64,000 nt of DNA. Source: Tomitella gaofuii. Its GTDB lineage: Bacteria; Actinomycetota; Actinomycetes; Mycobacteriales; Mycobacteriaceae. The translations under genes were made by a program, and so were the position numbers. The stretch's first letter is position 1; each line of letters starts with the position of its first letter. The stretch lies in the NCBI RefSeq assembly GCF_014126825.1, contig NZ_CP059900.1, positions 2,370,954 through 2,434,953 on the forward strand. The letters are read 5' to 3'. Positions 50,214 to 59,000 of this stretch are shown piece after piece. Under the pieces are notes generated by a model. It searched no databases. It saw only the letters and a program-made list of their open reading frames with translations, and had not been told where the DNA came from.

Positions 50214-50714
50214 ATGACCAACGCCGCCACAACCGACCCCACGATGCACGCGATCAGCAATGCCGTACTCCTCGGTCGCGAAGGCGACACCGAGTCGGCC
50301 CGACGCGGCCTGATCGCCGTCTGGGACCGCATCGGGCCCGCGGGCGACCCGTTCCACCGCTGCACACTCGCGCATTACCTGGCCGACCTGTACGGCGACG
50401 CCGCGGAATCGCTCATCTGGAACGTTCGTGCCCTCGATGCCGCCGACGCCCTCACCAACGACCGCGCCCGGCAACACCATCCCGGCCTGGAGGTCGCGGG
50501 GTTCTATCCAAGCCTGCACCTCAACATCGCCGACGACCTCCGCCGCCTGGGCACGTTCGCCGCCGCCAGCGAGCACATCGACAGAGCCAAGCGGCACACG
50601 CACGCACTGCCCGACGATGCCTACGGCACCCTCATCCGCACGGCCATCGCCGAGGTGCACCAGGCCATCGACAGCCGCGACACCGCCCGCCGCGCGTCGG
50701 CGCCCGGCGCCTAG
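50214..50714 (+). CDS. TPR-like helical protein downstream of the MerR fusion
   Basis: 166 aa; ATG 50214 follows ACAAGGACC, 29 bases after the MerR stop, so the two genes are probably co-transcribed. The sequence is a helical repeat (AISNAVLLGREGDTESARRGL, TLAHYLADLYGDAAESL, NIADDLRRLGTFAAASEHID) of tetratricopeptide type. Such proteins act as protein-binding scaffolds. Its last 4 bases overlap the convergent SGNH hydrolase gene. Function unknown beyond the pairing. Confidence 0.72.
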   Translation: MTNAATTDPTMHAISNAVLLGREGDTESARRGLIAVWDRIGPAGDPFHRCTLAHYLADLYGDAAESLIWNVRALDAADALTNDRARQHHPGLEVAGFYPSLHLNIADDLRRLGTFAAASEHIDRAKRHTHALPDDAYGTLIRTAIAEVHQAIDSRDTARRASAPGA

Positions 50715-51880
50715 CCCGCCTCGACGAACGGCCCGTATGCGCCGAAGGCATGCGCTCCGAACCGCTCGGCCATGAGCGCGTGCGCCTCGGGACCGGGGTG
50801 CAGGTTATCGGCCAGTGGGTGCCGCACTTCGTCCTCCGCGCCGAACAGCTCCAGCCCGTCGAGGTAGTGGATGTGCGGGTCGTCCCCACTGCGCTGCGCC
50901 ACGATCCGCTCCGTCTCCTCGCGGATGGTGCGCAGCGTGAGCTTGCCGGCGCGCGCCTCGGCCGGATTGCCCGTGGCCCGGTACCGCATGACCCCGTCGC
51001 CGAAATCGATCGCCGCGGGCCCGGGGGTGTCCTCGTGCATGGCGCAGTGAGGCGACGAGACGAGCAGCAGTGGCGTGTCCGGGTGCCCCTCGCGGATCGT
51101 GTCGAGGAACCCGTGCAGAAGCGGGGTGAACGCGCGCATCCGCATCACATCGGCGTTGACGAGGTTGATGCCCACCTCGAGGCTGATCAGATCGGCCGGC
51201 CGATCCCGCATCACGCGCGCCACGAACGGGTCGAGCATCGCGCTGCCGCTGAATCCGAGGTTGGTCACATCCAGCCCCGCATCGAGTGCCACACGCGCGA
51301 TCCAGGTGCCAGTGGGGCTGGCCGCGTTCGAGCCCTGACTGATCGAGCTGCCGTAGTTGAGCCACCGGCGGCCGCGCGAGGCGGCCAGGGGCGCCACCGG
51401 CCCGTCAGTGCGCAGCTCGCCGAGCTCGACCCGCTCATAGTGCGGCAGCCAGATCTCGACGTTCTTCTCCCCCGCAGGCAGCCCATCGACGCGAACAGTC
51501 TGCGTGGGCCCCTGCTCCGTCTCCACGGCCCCGGTGGCGGCGTCGACGAGCACCGCGGTGCCGCCCTCCGCCTCCACCTGCGCCATCAGCTCTCCGCCGA
51601 CCAGCAGGTCAAACCGCCCGGCGGGCCGCGGCGCCACGCCCCGGAACGCCATGTGGGTGCGGTGGGCGGTGAGCTCGATCCTGGTCGCCGTGGTGCGGAA
51701 CGCCAGGCGCACCCCGGCCGGCTGCGCCTGGGCGGAGAGCAGCTGCGGGTCCGCGCGCCGACGCGCCCACGCCGGCAGCCGGCACGGCACCACGCCGCGC
51801 TCCCCCTGCTCCGTGTCCAGTGCGCCGTGCAGCAGGTCGGCCGTGACGGGCGTGCGACGCAGTGGGGTCGACGAGTCCAT
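50711..51880 (-). CDS. SGNH/GDSL-family hydrolase
   Basis: 389 aa from ATG 51880 (GGGGGA just upstream); the frame is open further upstream to 51991 without coding features. The N-terminal half is a beta-sandwich (LAFRTTATRIELTAHRTHM...GRFDLLVGGELM). The C-terminal half is the esterase: WLNYGSSISQGSNA carries the nucleophile Ser of block I, GFSGSAMLDPF block II, EVGINLV block III and NLHPGPEAHALMAERF block V (His). It probably removes acyl or acetyl groups from a sugar or lipid. No signal peptide. Confidence 0.85.
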   Translation of the reverse strand: MDSSTPLRRTPVTADLLHGALDTEQGERGVVPCRLPAWARRRADPQLLSAQAQPAGVRLAFRTTATRIELTAHRTHMAFRGVAPRPAGRFDLLVGGELMAQVEAEGGTAVLVDAATGAVETEQGPTQTVRVDGLPAGEKNVEIWLPHYERVELGELRTDGPVAPLAASRGRRWLNYGSSISQGSNAASPTGTWIARVALDAGLDVTNLGFSGSAMLDPFVARVMRDRPADLISLEVGINLVNADVMRMRAFTPLLHGFLDTIREGHPDTPLLLVSSPHCAMHEDTPGPAAIDFGDGVMRYRATGNPAEARAGKLTLRTIREETERIVAQRSGDDPHIHYLDGLELFGAEDEVRHPLADNLHPGPEAHALMAERFGAHAFGAYGPFVEAG

Positions 51881-52056
51881 TCCCCCGATGGTAGTCGCCG
51901 TGCCCGTCGGCTCAGGCTGTACACGGCTCCCGCGCGCACGGCCGCAGCACAGCGATGGTCCGACACCGAGGGGCACGCGCCGCCACCACACGCACCCACA
52001 TCCGCACCAGGAGGAGCCGCACGGTCACGAGCCGCGCGAGGGTCACCGTCCACGCG

Positions 52057-53283
52057 ATGCCCGCCCCGGCCGACGACGTGGAGCGCGCCGACGATGTCGA
52101 GATCGTCATCCCCGTGCATGGCGGCGTCGACGAGTTCGCCCGGTGCCTCGCCTCGGTGGCGGACGAGGGGCTGCCCGTCACCGTCGTCGACGACGCCACC
52201 CCCGAACCCGACGCCGCGCGCCTCAAGAAACTATGCGCCGACCACGGTGCACGGCTGATCGTGCACGAGGTCAACGGCGGCCCGGGCACGGCCCGCAACA
52301 CTGGATTCGCCGCCACCACCGCGCCATTCGTAGCTTTCATCGGCTCCGACGTCGTGGCTACGCCGATGTGGGCGTCGCGCCTGCGGCGGATCTTCGACGA
52401 CTCCGTCGTGGGAACCGCCGGCCCGCGCGTGCGCCCCGACATGCAGGGCGGCTTGGGCATCGAGCGGTACGAGGAGACCCGCTCCGAGCTCGACATGGGC
52501 GCGCACCTCAACCGCGTCGTCTACCGCGTGTCGGTGGGATGGCTGCCCGCTGCGTCGGCGATGGTGCGCCGCGCCGCCGTCACCGACCCGCCGTTCGAGC
52601 CGGGCATGCGCATCGGCGAGGACGTCGACTTGCTCTGGCGCATGGACGAGGCCGGCTGGGACGTCCACTATGTCACCGACCTCGTCCACCACCACCGCAC
52701 CCGCATCTCGCTCGCCGAGTTAAGCGCGCGCCGTGCCGGGTATGGCTCGTCGGCCGCCCAGCTCAAGGCCCGGCATCCGGACCGGCTCATGCCGGCGCGG
52801 TCGTCCGCCTCGGGGCTCGCGCTCATGGCGGCGCTGGCGAGCCGGCGGCGCCCGATGCGCTGGGCGGGGCCAGCGATCGCCAGCTACGAGCTGGCTCGGC
52901 AACGCCGGCTGCTCGTTCCCTAAGTGCCGGGCACCGTCGTCGCCGAGATTACCGCGCTGACGCTGTGGACCGACGCCTTCTGAGTGGGCCACTTGCTGCG
53001 CCGCGACTGGTGGCCGGTGGGGCGGCAGTGCTGGCATCGACACCCCTGGCATCGACACCCCAGTCCCGCACGGCTCGCGTGGTGGCGGCGATGCTGGCCG
53101 AGCCGGTGCGCGACCACCTGTTCGGCACCACCCGGCTTGACCCGGTGCGCAGCCTGGCGCTGCGCGCTCGACGACGCCTCCTACGGCACGGGCGCCATCC
53201 GCAACGCGCTGCGCCTGCGGGTGTTGAACGTAACTGCGCCGCGGGTGACGTGGCCGGGGTGGCCGCGGCGGGACCGCGGCTGA
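52057..53283 (+). pseudogene. Decayed mycofactocin glycosyltransferase (MftF)-like gene
   Basis: ATG 52057 opens a 288-aa frame ending at TAA 52921-52923. It is a GT2 enzyme: DVEIVIPVHGG, TVVDDATPEP, GGPGTARNTGFA, and GEDVDLLWRMDEAGWDVHYV with YGSSAAQLKARHP, all matching MftF. The ~80-residue N-terminal part of MftF is missing. After the stop the homology goes on in other frames: LLRRDWWPV (frame from 52984), then the ARRVVAAML-like region and LDDASYGTGAIRNALRLR (up to ~53260), equal to the C-terminal MftF segment with LDD.AYG.G. So at least one stop and frame changes have broken it. No other mycofactocin genes are in the window. Confidence 0.75.
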
Positions 53284-53301
53284 CGGCCCCGCCGCGGCCG
53301 G

Positions 53302-54912
53302 TCAGCCCACCCACGCGGTGTCGAGCAGGATGATCCCGTCATTGCTCGGCACCGCGCCGTGCACGTCGGGTGCCCACGGCACGAAGTTCGGTCCGGTTGC
53401 CCACGGCACGAACGGGACGTCGTCGTGGATCTTCTGCGCGATCCGGGTGAACGCCGCCTGCTTGGCGTCGTCGCCCACCGCGTGCTGCGCGTCGGCGAGC
53501 AATCTGTCCATGCCGGCGTCCCGATAGCCGACGACGTTGTTGGGCGAACGGCTCTCCAGCGCCGCCGTCAGCCGCAGCTCTGCCACCGGGTCGGGGACGC
53601 TGTACGAGCCGTAGGCGATGTCGTAGTCGAAGTCCGCATACAGCCTCTTGACCAGGTCGGTGACGGTGGCGACGTAGTCCACCCGCACGTCGATCCCCAC
53701 GGCGCCCAGCATCGCCTGCATCGCCGTCGCCGTCGCCTGCGAGACCGGATCGTTGAGGCTCACGTAGGTCAATGTGGTGTCGGTGCCGCCAGCGGCCGCC
53801 TGCTGCACCAGCCGGCGCGCCTGCTCGGGGTCGTGCACCGGTGCGGCCGCATCGCCGTGCCACCGCGACCACTGCGGAAACACCTCTGCGGTGGCCAGCC
53901 CCGCACCGGCATAGGCCCGCTCCACAAGCGCGGAGGGGTCGAGCGCGGCTGCGATCGCCCTGCGGAGCGCCGGGTCGGCGCCCGGATGCCCGTCCCTGTT
54001 GTTGATCTGCAGCACGTCGTTGAGGCTGAGCGGCTCGTAGTAGCCGGGGAAGCTCCCGGTCGCGGCGCCGATGACCTCCGGATCGCGCAGGAAGGCCATG
54101 TCGATGTCGCCCGACCGCAGCGCGTCCGTCTTGGGCTTGTCGCCGGAGATGTCGACGAACCGCACCGTGTCGAGCGGCGGGCGCCCGCGCCAGTAGTCGT
54201 CGCGTGCGCTGACGGTGAGCGAGACGCCCGGGGTGAAATCGCGGACGGCGAACGGCCCGGCGCCGAGCGGCCGGAAGCCCGCCGGATCCGCATAGCCGGC
54301 GGGCGCGATGATCATCCCGTAGCCGAACGTGAACAGGGCCGGGAAGCCCGTCCACGGCGCCGACAGCCGGAAGACCACCTCGTCGTCGCCGGTGCGGTCC
54401 ATTCCCACCACCGTGCGGGTGAACTGATCGCTATTGGCGCCGTGTGCACGGGTGTACCGCCGGATGCTGCCGATCACCGCATCGGCGTCGAGCGCGCTGC
54501 CGTCCGAGAAGCGGACGCCGGGGCGCAGGCGCAACGTCCACGACAAGTGGTCGCCCGATTCGGTGAACGATTCGGCCAGCTGCGGCCGGTAGTCCCCCGC
54601 CGCGGCGTCGTAGCGCAGCAGCGTGTCGTAGACGGCGGCCAGCTCCGTGCTGCCCGTGGATCCGATGGGGCGCGACTTCGCCGGGTCCAGGTTGGCGCGC
54701 ATCGAGTACCCGGCGAAGGTCAGCGTTCCGCCCTGCACCGGCGATCCCGTGGCCGGGGTGGCGCCGATGACGCCCGCGACGGTGCGCAGCCCCTCGAGGC
54801 CCGGGCGCGCGTTGTCCCCTCCGCCGGACGAGGCGCACGCCGCGAGCAGCCCGCACACGCCGGCCGCGGCCGCGAGGCGCGCGGCGATGCGCCGCATCCC
54901 GCCGCGTTTCAC
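53302..54912 (-). CDS. ABC transporter family-5 solute-binding lipoprotein (second copy)
   Basis: 536 aa from GTG 54912, which overlaps the metallo-hydrolase stop (GTGA); ATG 54897 is an alternative. The lipobox LLAAC sets Cys26 as the lipid anchor. The mature protein closely parallels the one at 15863-17482: GGTLTFAGYSM..NLDPAKS, LSWTLRLRPGVRFSDGSALDADAV, GAGPF, DDYWRG and FVPWATGPNFVPWAPDVHG in the same places. Last gene of the long catabolic operon, it probably binds the compound that operon degrades or its conjugate. No permease genes are seen. Confidence 0.9.
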   Translation of the reverse strand: MKRGGMRRIAARLAAAAGVCGLLAACASSGGGDNARPGLEGLRTVAGVIGATPATGSPVQGGTLTFAGYSMRANLDPAKSRPIGSTGSTELAAVYDTLLRYDAAAGDYRPQLAESFTESGDHLSWTLRLRPGVRFSDGSALDADAVIGSIRRYTRAHGANSDQFTRTVVGMDRTGDDEVVFRLSAPWTGFPALFTFGYGMIIAPAGYADPAGFRPLGAGPFAVRDFTPGVSLTVSARDDYWRGRPPLDTVRFVDISGDKPKTDALRSGDIDMAFLRDPEVIGAATGSFPGYYEPLSLNDVLQINNRDGHPGADPALRRAIAAALDPSALVERAYAGAGLATAEVFPQWSRWHGDAAAPVHDPEQARRLVQQAAAGGTDTTLTYVSLNDPVSQATATAMQAMLGAVGIDVRVDYVATVTDLVKRLYADFDYDIAYGSYSVPDPVAELRLTAALESRSPNNVVGYRDAGMDRLLADAQHAVGDDAKQAAFTRIAQKIHDDVPFVPWATGPNFVPWAPDVHGAVPSNDGIILLDTAWVG

Positions 54913-56057
54913 GCGAGCACGATCCGCTGCAGGTCCTCGCCCACCTCGGCGCGGCCGAGGTACCCGGCCTGCGCCCAGGCGCGCCAGGTCGGCGAGTCGA
55001 TCGTACCGTGCGAGATGTCGCCGATGTGCGAGAGCACCAGGCGGCGTGCGGCGCACCGCTCGGCGATGGCGCCCACCTTCTGCACCTCGACATGCGATTC
55101 AAGCATGTGCGAGCGCATCGCCGGCGGCATGTTGCTGCCCTCGACGTTGATCGCCTCGTGCACCAGCAGGTCGGTGCCCTGCGCAAGCCGTGGGATGTTG
55201 TCGGTGTAGGTCGTGTCGCCGGAGAACACCACCGACCCGTAGTCCGTGTCGAAACGGAAGGCGAACGCCGGATAGCACACGCCGTGCGGCACGAGGATCG
55301 CGCTCACCTGCACCCGGTCGTCCTCATACACCACGAAGGGGTCCATGTCCGGGGCTGTGGCCTGGAAGTTTGCCCCCACTTCCGGGACGGCGATGTCGCG
55401 TGCATCCACCAGCGTCCGCACGTCCGCGACCCCGCTGTCGCGTAGGAAGATGTTTGAGGTGTAGGCGTAGGCATCGTGCAGGTCGCGCGTCATCTGCGCG
55501 GTCCCCGGCGTCGGATCGGAGCCGATCGTGGGCACCTGTGCCCCACCGAAGGCCGGCGGCAGCCCGCCCGCCGATCCGGGGCCGTACACCTTCACCGTCC
55601 GCGTGATGTGGTCGTCGAACCGGTTCGGCATGTTCCCGCCGAGCATGAAGAAGTTGTAATAGTCAGTGATGTGGTCCGCGTGCAGGTGGGTCAGGAAAAT
55701 CGCCTCGATTGCGTCGAGGCGCAGCCCGGACCGCACGTACTGGGTGCAGGACCCGCGCCCGCAGTCGACCACGTATACGCGGCCGTCGACCACCACCGCG
55801 CTAGCGATCCCCGACCTGTCGGGCAGGATCGGCGGGCCGGCCATCGTGCCCAGCAGCACCACGGAGAACCGGCCGTCGTCACCGGAGGGCGCGGTCCTGC
55901 CCAGCGAACCGAGCGAGGCCGATCCCACCGGCGCCGCCGCCGCGCCTCCCGCGCTCCACATCCCCAGGCCGAGTGCGGCGCCAGCCGCACCGGCCCGGCC
56001 CAGCAATGCCCGCCGCGACATCCCCTGCCGGGCACCGCCGCCACATCCACCGCACAT
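54909..56057 (-). CDS. Tat-exported metallo-beta-lactamase-fold hydrolase
   Basis: 382 aa; ATG 56057 has GGAGGAG 6 bases upstream (GTG 56063 also in frame). The N-terminus carries SRRALLGRAGAAGAALGLG, a Tat signal preceded by a Cys/Gly-rich stretch CGGCGGG. The MBL core has FLTHLHADHITD (zinc ligands HxHxDH), VFSGDTTYTDN and LSHIGDISHG. It resembles exported RNase Z/arylsulfatase-like MBL enzymes that hydrolyse esters or lactones outside the cell. Its stop overlaps the binding-lipoprotein start, which suggests extracellular cleavage followed by capture of the product. 84 bases separate it from the enoyl-CoA hydratase gene. Confidence 0.85.
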   Translation of the reverse strand: MCGGCGGGARQGMSRRALLGRAGAAGAALGLGMWSAGGAAAAPVGSASLGSLGRTAPSGDDGRFSVVLLGTMAGPPILPDRSGIASAVVVDGRVYVVDCGRGSCTQYVRSGLRLDAIEAIFLTHLHADHITDYYNFFMLGGNMPNRFDDHITRTVKVYGPGSAGGLPPAFGGAQVPTIGSDPTPGTAQMTRDLHDAYAYTSNIFLRDSGVADVRTLVDARDIAVPEVGANFQATAPDMDPFVVYEDDRVQVSAILVPHGVCYPAFAFRFDTDYGSVVFSGDTTYTDNIPRLAQGTDLLVHEAINVEGSNMPPAMRSHMLESHVEVQKVGAIAERCAARRLVLSHIGDISHGTIDSPTWRAWAQAGYLGRAEVGEDLQRIVLA

Positions 56058-56141
56058 GTCCACTCCTCCGTCGATCGTCTATCGGCCCACTCGTGCCCAG
56101 GCCGTATTCCTGGGTCCTGCCCCGGCGGCGCCGGCGCGGGC

Positions 56142-56918
56142 TCACCGTGTCGGCGGTGCGGGCCGCGCAGCGTGCGCCACTGCCACGCGCCGGTCAGTCT
56201 CCGCCGCCAGGTATTCCTCCAGCGGAAGCCGCTCCGCGTCGGCGAGATTGCGTTTCATGGCGGCCACCGCCGCCGGCGGCGCGGCGGCGATGCGTCGCGC
56301 CATCTCCGCCGCCGCGTCGTCGAGGCCCCCCGCCGGCACCACCGTGTCGACAAGCCCGGCCCGGTGCGCGTCCGCAGCGTCGACCTTGCCGGGGAACAGG
56401 AACAGCCCGCGTGCACGGCCGGCGCCCGCCAGTCGGGTGGCGAACCACATCGCGCCCAGCTCGCCGGGCATTCCGTGCGCGAGGAACCCGGTGTTGAACC
56501 GCGCCCGCTCGTCGACCACCCGCAGGTCGGCGGCCAGCGCCAGCGCGAGGCCGGCTCCGGCGCACCCTCCGTTGACGGCGGCGATCACCGGCTGCGGCAT
56601 CCGCCGCATTGTGCGGATCAGGCCGACCGCACGGTCGAGCTGTGCGCGCAGCGCCGCGCGGCCGGCCTCCCACGGCCGCGACTCTGCTCCGGCCCCGTCG
56701 GGCGTGCCGCCGACGTTGAAGAAGCGCCCAGATCCCGTGAGGATCACCGCGCGCACGAGCGGGTCCGCCTCCACTGCCTCCAGTGCCTCCCTGAGCTCGG
56801 CGACCTGACCGGCGGTGAAGGAGTTGCGTCGGTCGGGCCGGACGAACCGGATCACGGCGATACCGTCGCTGATGCGGGTCTCGACTTCGGCCGGCGCCTC
56901 GCCAGCGCCCGCGCTCAT
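56142..56918 (-). CDS. Enoyl-CoA hydratase/isomerase family protein
   Basis: 258 aa. ATG 56918 overlaps the SDR stop (ATGA). The crotonase pattern is RPDRRNSFTAGQVAELREAL, SGRFFNVGGTPD, AAVNGGCAGAGLALALAADL and GFLAHGMPGELGAMWFATRL. The first oxyanion-hole segment FFNVGG deviates from the common FCAGAD, and the Glu in PGELGA is near the usual acid position. It works with the SDR and thiolase of the same operon in beta-oxidation-like steps. Confidence 0.87.
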   Translation of the reverse strand: MSAGAGEAPAEVETRISDGIAVIRFVRPDRRNSFTAGQVAELREALEAVEADPLVRAVILTGSGRFFNVGGTPDGAGAESRPWEAGRAALRAQLDRAVGLIRTMRRMPQPVIAAVNGGCAGAGLALALAADLRVVDERARFNTGFLAHGMPGELGAMWFATRLAGAGRARGLFLFPGKVDAADAHRAGLVDTVVPAGGLDDAAAEMARRIAAAPPAAVAAMKRNLADAERLPLEEYLAAETDRRVAVAHAARPAPPTR

Positions 56919-57814
56919 GCAGTCCGGGCCGCCGCCGCGGCGGCGGCGATCTCGTCGAGCCGGTCGAGCATCGGCATACGATCTTGGCCGATCAGGTCGT
57001 CGAAGCACTCGGCGATGCCCTCGACGCTCCACGCCTTTTGCGCGTAGGCGGCCCTGATCTCGCGCGGCTGCGCCCACAGCGCGATCTTGCGGCCCGCCAC
57101 CGTGTACACCTGGCCGGTCACGTGCTGCGCCCGGTCCGAGAGCAGATGCACCACCATCGGCGTCACGTCCTCGGCGGACCCGATCGCGCCCACGTCGAAC
57201 GGGATCGACTCGGACATGCGGGTGCGGGCGACGGGGGCTACCGCGTTGGCCGTGACCCCGTACTTGTGCAGGCCGAGCGCCGCGCTGCGCACCAGCGACA
57301 CCACGCCGCCCTTGGCCGCGCTGTAGTTGGCCTGCGCGATACTGCCCGCGAACGCCCCCGACGCGAAGCCGATCAACCGGCCCGCCCGCTGACGCCGCAT
57401 CACTTCCGCCGCCGCCCGGAACACGGTGAACGTGCCCTTAAGGTGGGTTGCGACCACCGGGTCCCACTCCTCCTCGGACATGTTGAAAAGCATCCGTTCG
57501 CGCAGGATGCCCGCGGTGGCGACCACGCCGTCGATGCGCCCGAACCGCTCCACCGCGGTGTCGACGATCCGCCGGCCGCCGGCCATCGACGTCACGCTGT
57601 CGGCCACCGCCACCGCGGTCCCGCCGGCAGCCGTGATCTCTTCGACGACGGCGTCGGCCACCGCGCTGTCCGGGTCGGCCCCGTCCACCGCCACCCCGTA
57701 GTCGTTGATCACCACCGCGGCGCCCGCCTCCGCGCACGCCCGCGCCACTGCGCGGCCGATGCCGCCGCCGGCGCCGGTTACCGCGATCACTTTGCCTTCC
57801 AAAATCTCTGCCAT
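56915..57814 (-). CDS. SDR 3-hydroxyacyl-CoA dehydrogenase (HSD17B4-like)
   Basis: 299 aa; ATG 57814 is preceded by AAAGGCAAGAAC. Cofactor motif TGAGGGIGRAVA, NDYG after the second strand as in multifunctional-enzyme-2 dehydrogenases, NNAG-like TAGILRERMLFNMSEEEWD, and the Ser...Tyr-x3-Lys active site in GFASGAFAGSIAQANYSAAK. It oxidises 3-hydroxyacyl-CoA or a ring alcohol with NAD+. An extra C-terminal tail of ~45 residues is present. It sits between thiolase and hydratase genes in the operon. Confidence 0.9.
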   Translation of the reverse strand: MAEILEGKVIAVTGAGGGIGRAVARACAEAGAAVVINDYGVAVDGADPDSAVADAVVEEITAAGGTAVAVADSVTSMAGGRRIVDTAVERFGRIDGVVATAGILRERMLFNMSEEEWDPVVATHLKGTFTVFRAAAEVMRRQRAGRLIGFASGAFAGSIAQANYSAAKGGVVSLVRSAALGLHKYGVTANAVAPVARTRMSESIPFDVGAIGSAEDVTPMVVHLLSDRAQHVTGQVYTVAGRKIALWAQPREIRAAYAQKAWSVEGIAECFDDLIGQDRMPMLDRLDEIAAAAAAARTA

Positions 57815-57851
57815 TGTTCTTGCCTTTCGCACCGCCGTCCGGTGCACTGGG

Positions 57852-59000
57852 TCAATCGAGTCGTTCGATGATCGTGACGTTGGCCAGCCCGCCGCCCTCG
57901 CACATCGTCTGAAGCCCATAACGGCCACCGGTGCGCTCGAGTTCATGCAGCAGGGTCGTCATCAGTCGCCCGCCGGTTGCGCCGAGCGGATGCCCCAAAG
58001 CGATCGCGCCGCCGTTGACGTTCGTCCGCTCCGGGTCGATGCCGAGTTCGCGCTGCCAGGCCATGACCACGGGCGCGAACGCCTCGTTGGCCTCGAACAG
58101 GTCGATGTCGTCCACCGACAGCCCGGCGAGGTCGAGTGCCCGGCGGGTTGCGGGGATCGGCGCTGTGAGGATCATCGTCGGGTCGGCCCCGCGGCACGAC
58201 AGGTGCACGATCCGCGCGCGGGGGCGCAGCCCGTGCTCGCGTACGGCCCGTTCGGAGGCGATGAGCAGTGCTGATGCTCCGTCGCAGTTCTGGCTGGCCA
58301 CGGCGGCCGTGACCAGCCCGCGCTCGGTGAGCGCCCGCAGCCCGGCCATCTTCTCCAGGCTCGTGTCGGCGCGGGGGCAGGTGTCGACGGCCTCCGTGTC
58401 CATCGGCACGATCTCGCGTGCGAAGCGGCCCTCCGCGATGGCCGTGAGCGCCCGGCGGTGGCTCTCTAGGGCGAACCGTTCCATATCTTCGCGCGAGATC
58501 CCCCACTTCAGGGCGATCCGCTCGGCAGCGTCGAACTGCGAGAGCGGGCGCGGCCCGTACCGCTCACGCCACCCGCTCGAGCCTATGATCGGCTCTCCGT
58601 ATGCCTCGTCGACGTGCGCCGCGGCGGAAATCGGCACCGTGCTCATGTTCTGCACACCGCCTGCGACGACGAGATCGGCGGTGCCGGAGAGCACCGCCTG
58701 CGAGGCGAAGTGCACTGCCTGTTGCGACGAGCCGCACTGCCGGTCGATGGTCACCGCCGGCACCTCCTCGGACAGACCTGCCGCCAGCCACGCGGTGCGC
58801 GCGATGTTGAAGGCCTGCGAGCCGAGCGTGTCGAGGCAGCCGAAGATCACGTCGTCGATCAGCGCCGAATCCAGCGTCGACCGGCCGATCAGGCTGTGGA
58901 GCACGTGCGCACCCATGTCCGCGGGGTGGATGTCAGCCAGTCCGCCGCCACGCCGGGTGACCGGGGTGCGCAGGGCGTCGATGATGTAAGCGGCGTTCAT
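57852..59000 (-). CDS. Thiolase (acetyl-CoA acyltransferase)
   Basis: 382 aa. ATG 59000 shares its A with the P450 stop (TGATG). All catalytic blocks are present: nucleophile Cys89 in DRQCGSSQQAV, NEAFAPV, GGAIALGHPLGATGGR with its His, and the second Cys in MCEGGGLAN. It performs thiolytic cleavage of 3-oxoacyl-CoA. The canonical residues contrast with the thiolase-like protein at 29055. Middle of the nine-gene operon. Confidence 0.93.
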   Translation of the reverse strand: MNAAYIIDALRTPVTRRGGGLADIHPADMGAHVLHSLIGRSTLDSALIDDVIFGCLDTLGSQAFNIARTAWLAAGLSEEVPAVTIDRQCGSSQQAVHFASQAVLSGTADLVVAGGVQNMSTVPISAAAHVDEAYGEPIIGSSGWRERYGPRPLSQFDAAERIALKWGISREDMERFALESHRRALTAIAEGRFAREIVPMDTEAVDTCPRADTSLEKMAGLRALTERGLVTAAVASQNCDGASALLIASERAVREHGLRPRARIVHLSCRGADPTMILTAPIPATRRALDLAGLSVDDIDLFEANEAFAPVVMAWQRELGIDPERTNVNGGAIALGHPLGATGGRLMTTLLHELERTGGRYGLQTMCEGGGLANVTIIERLD

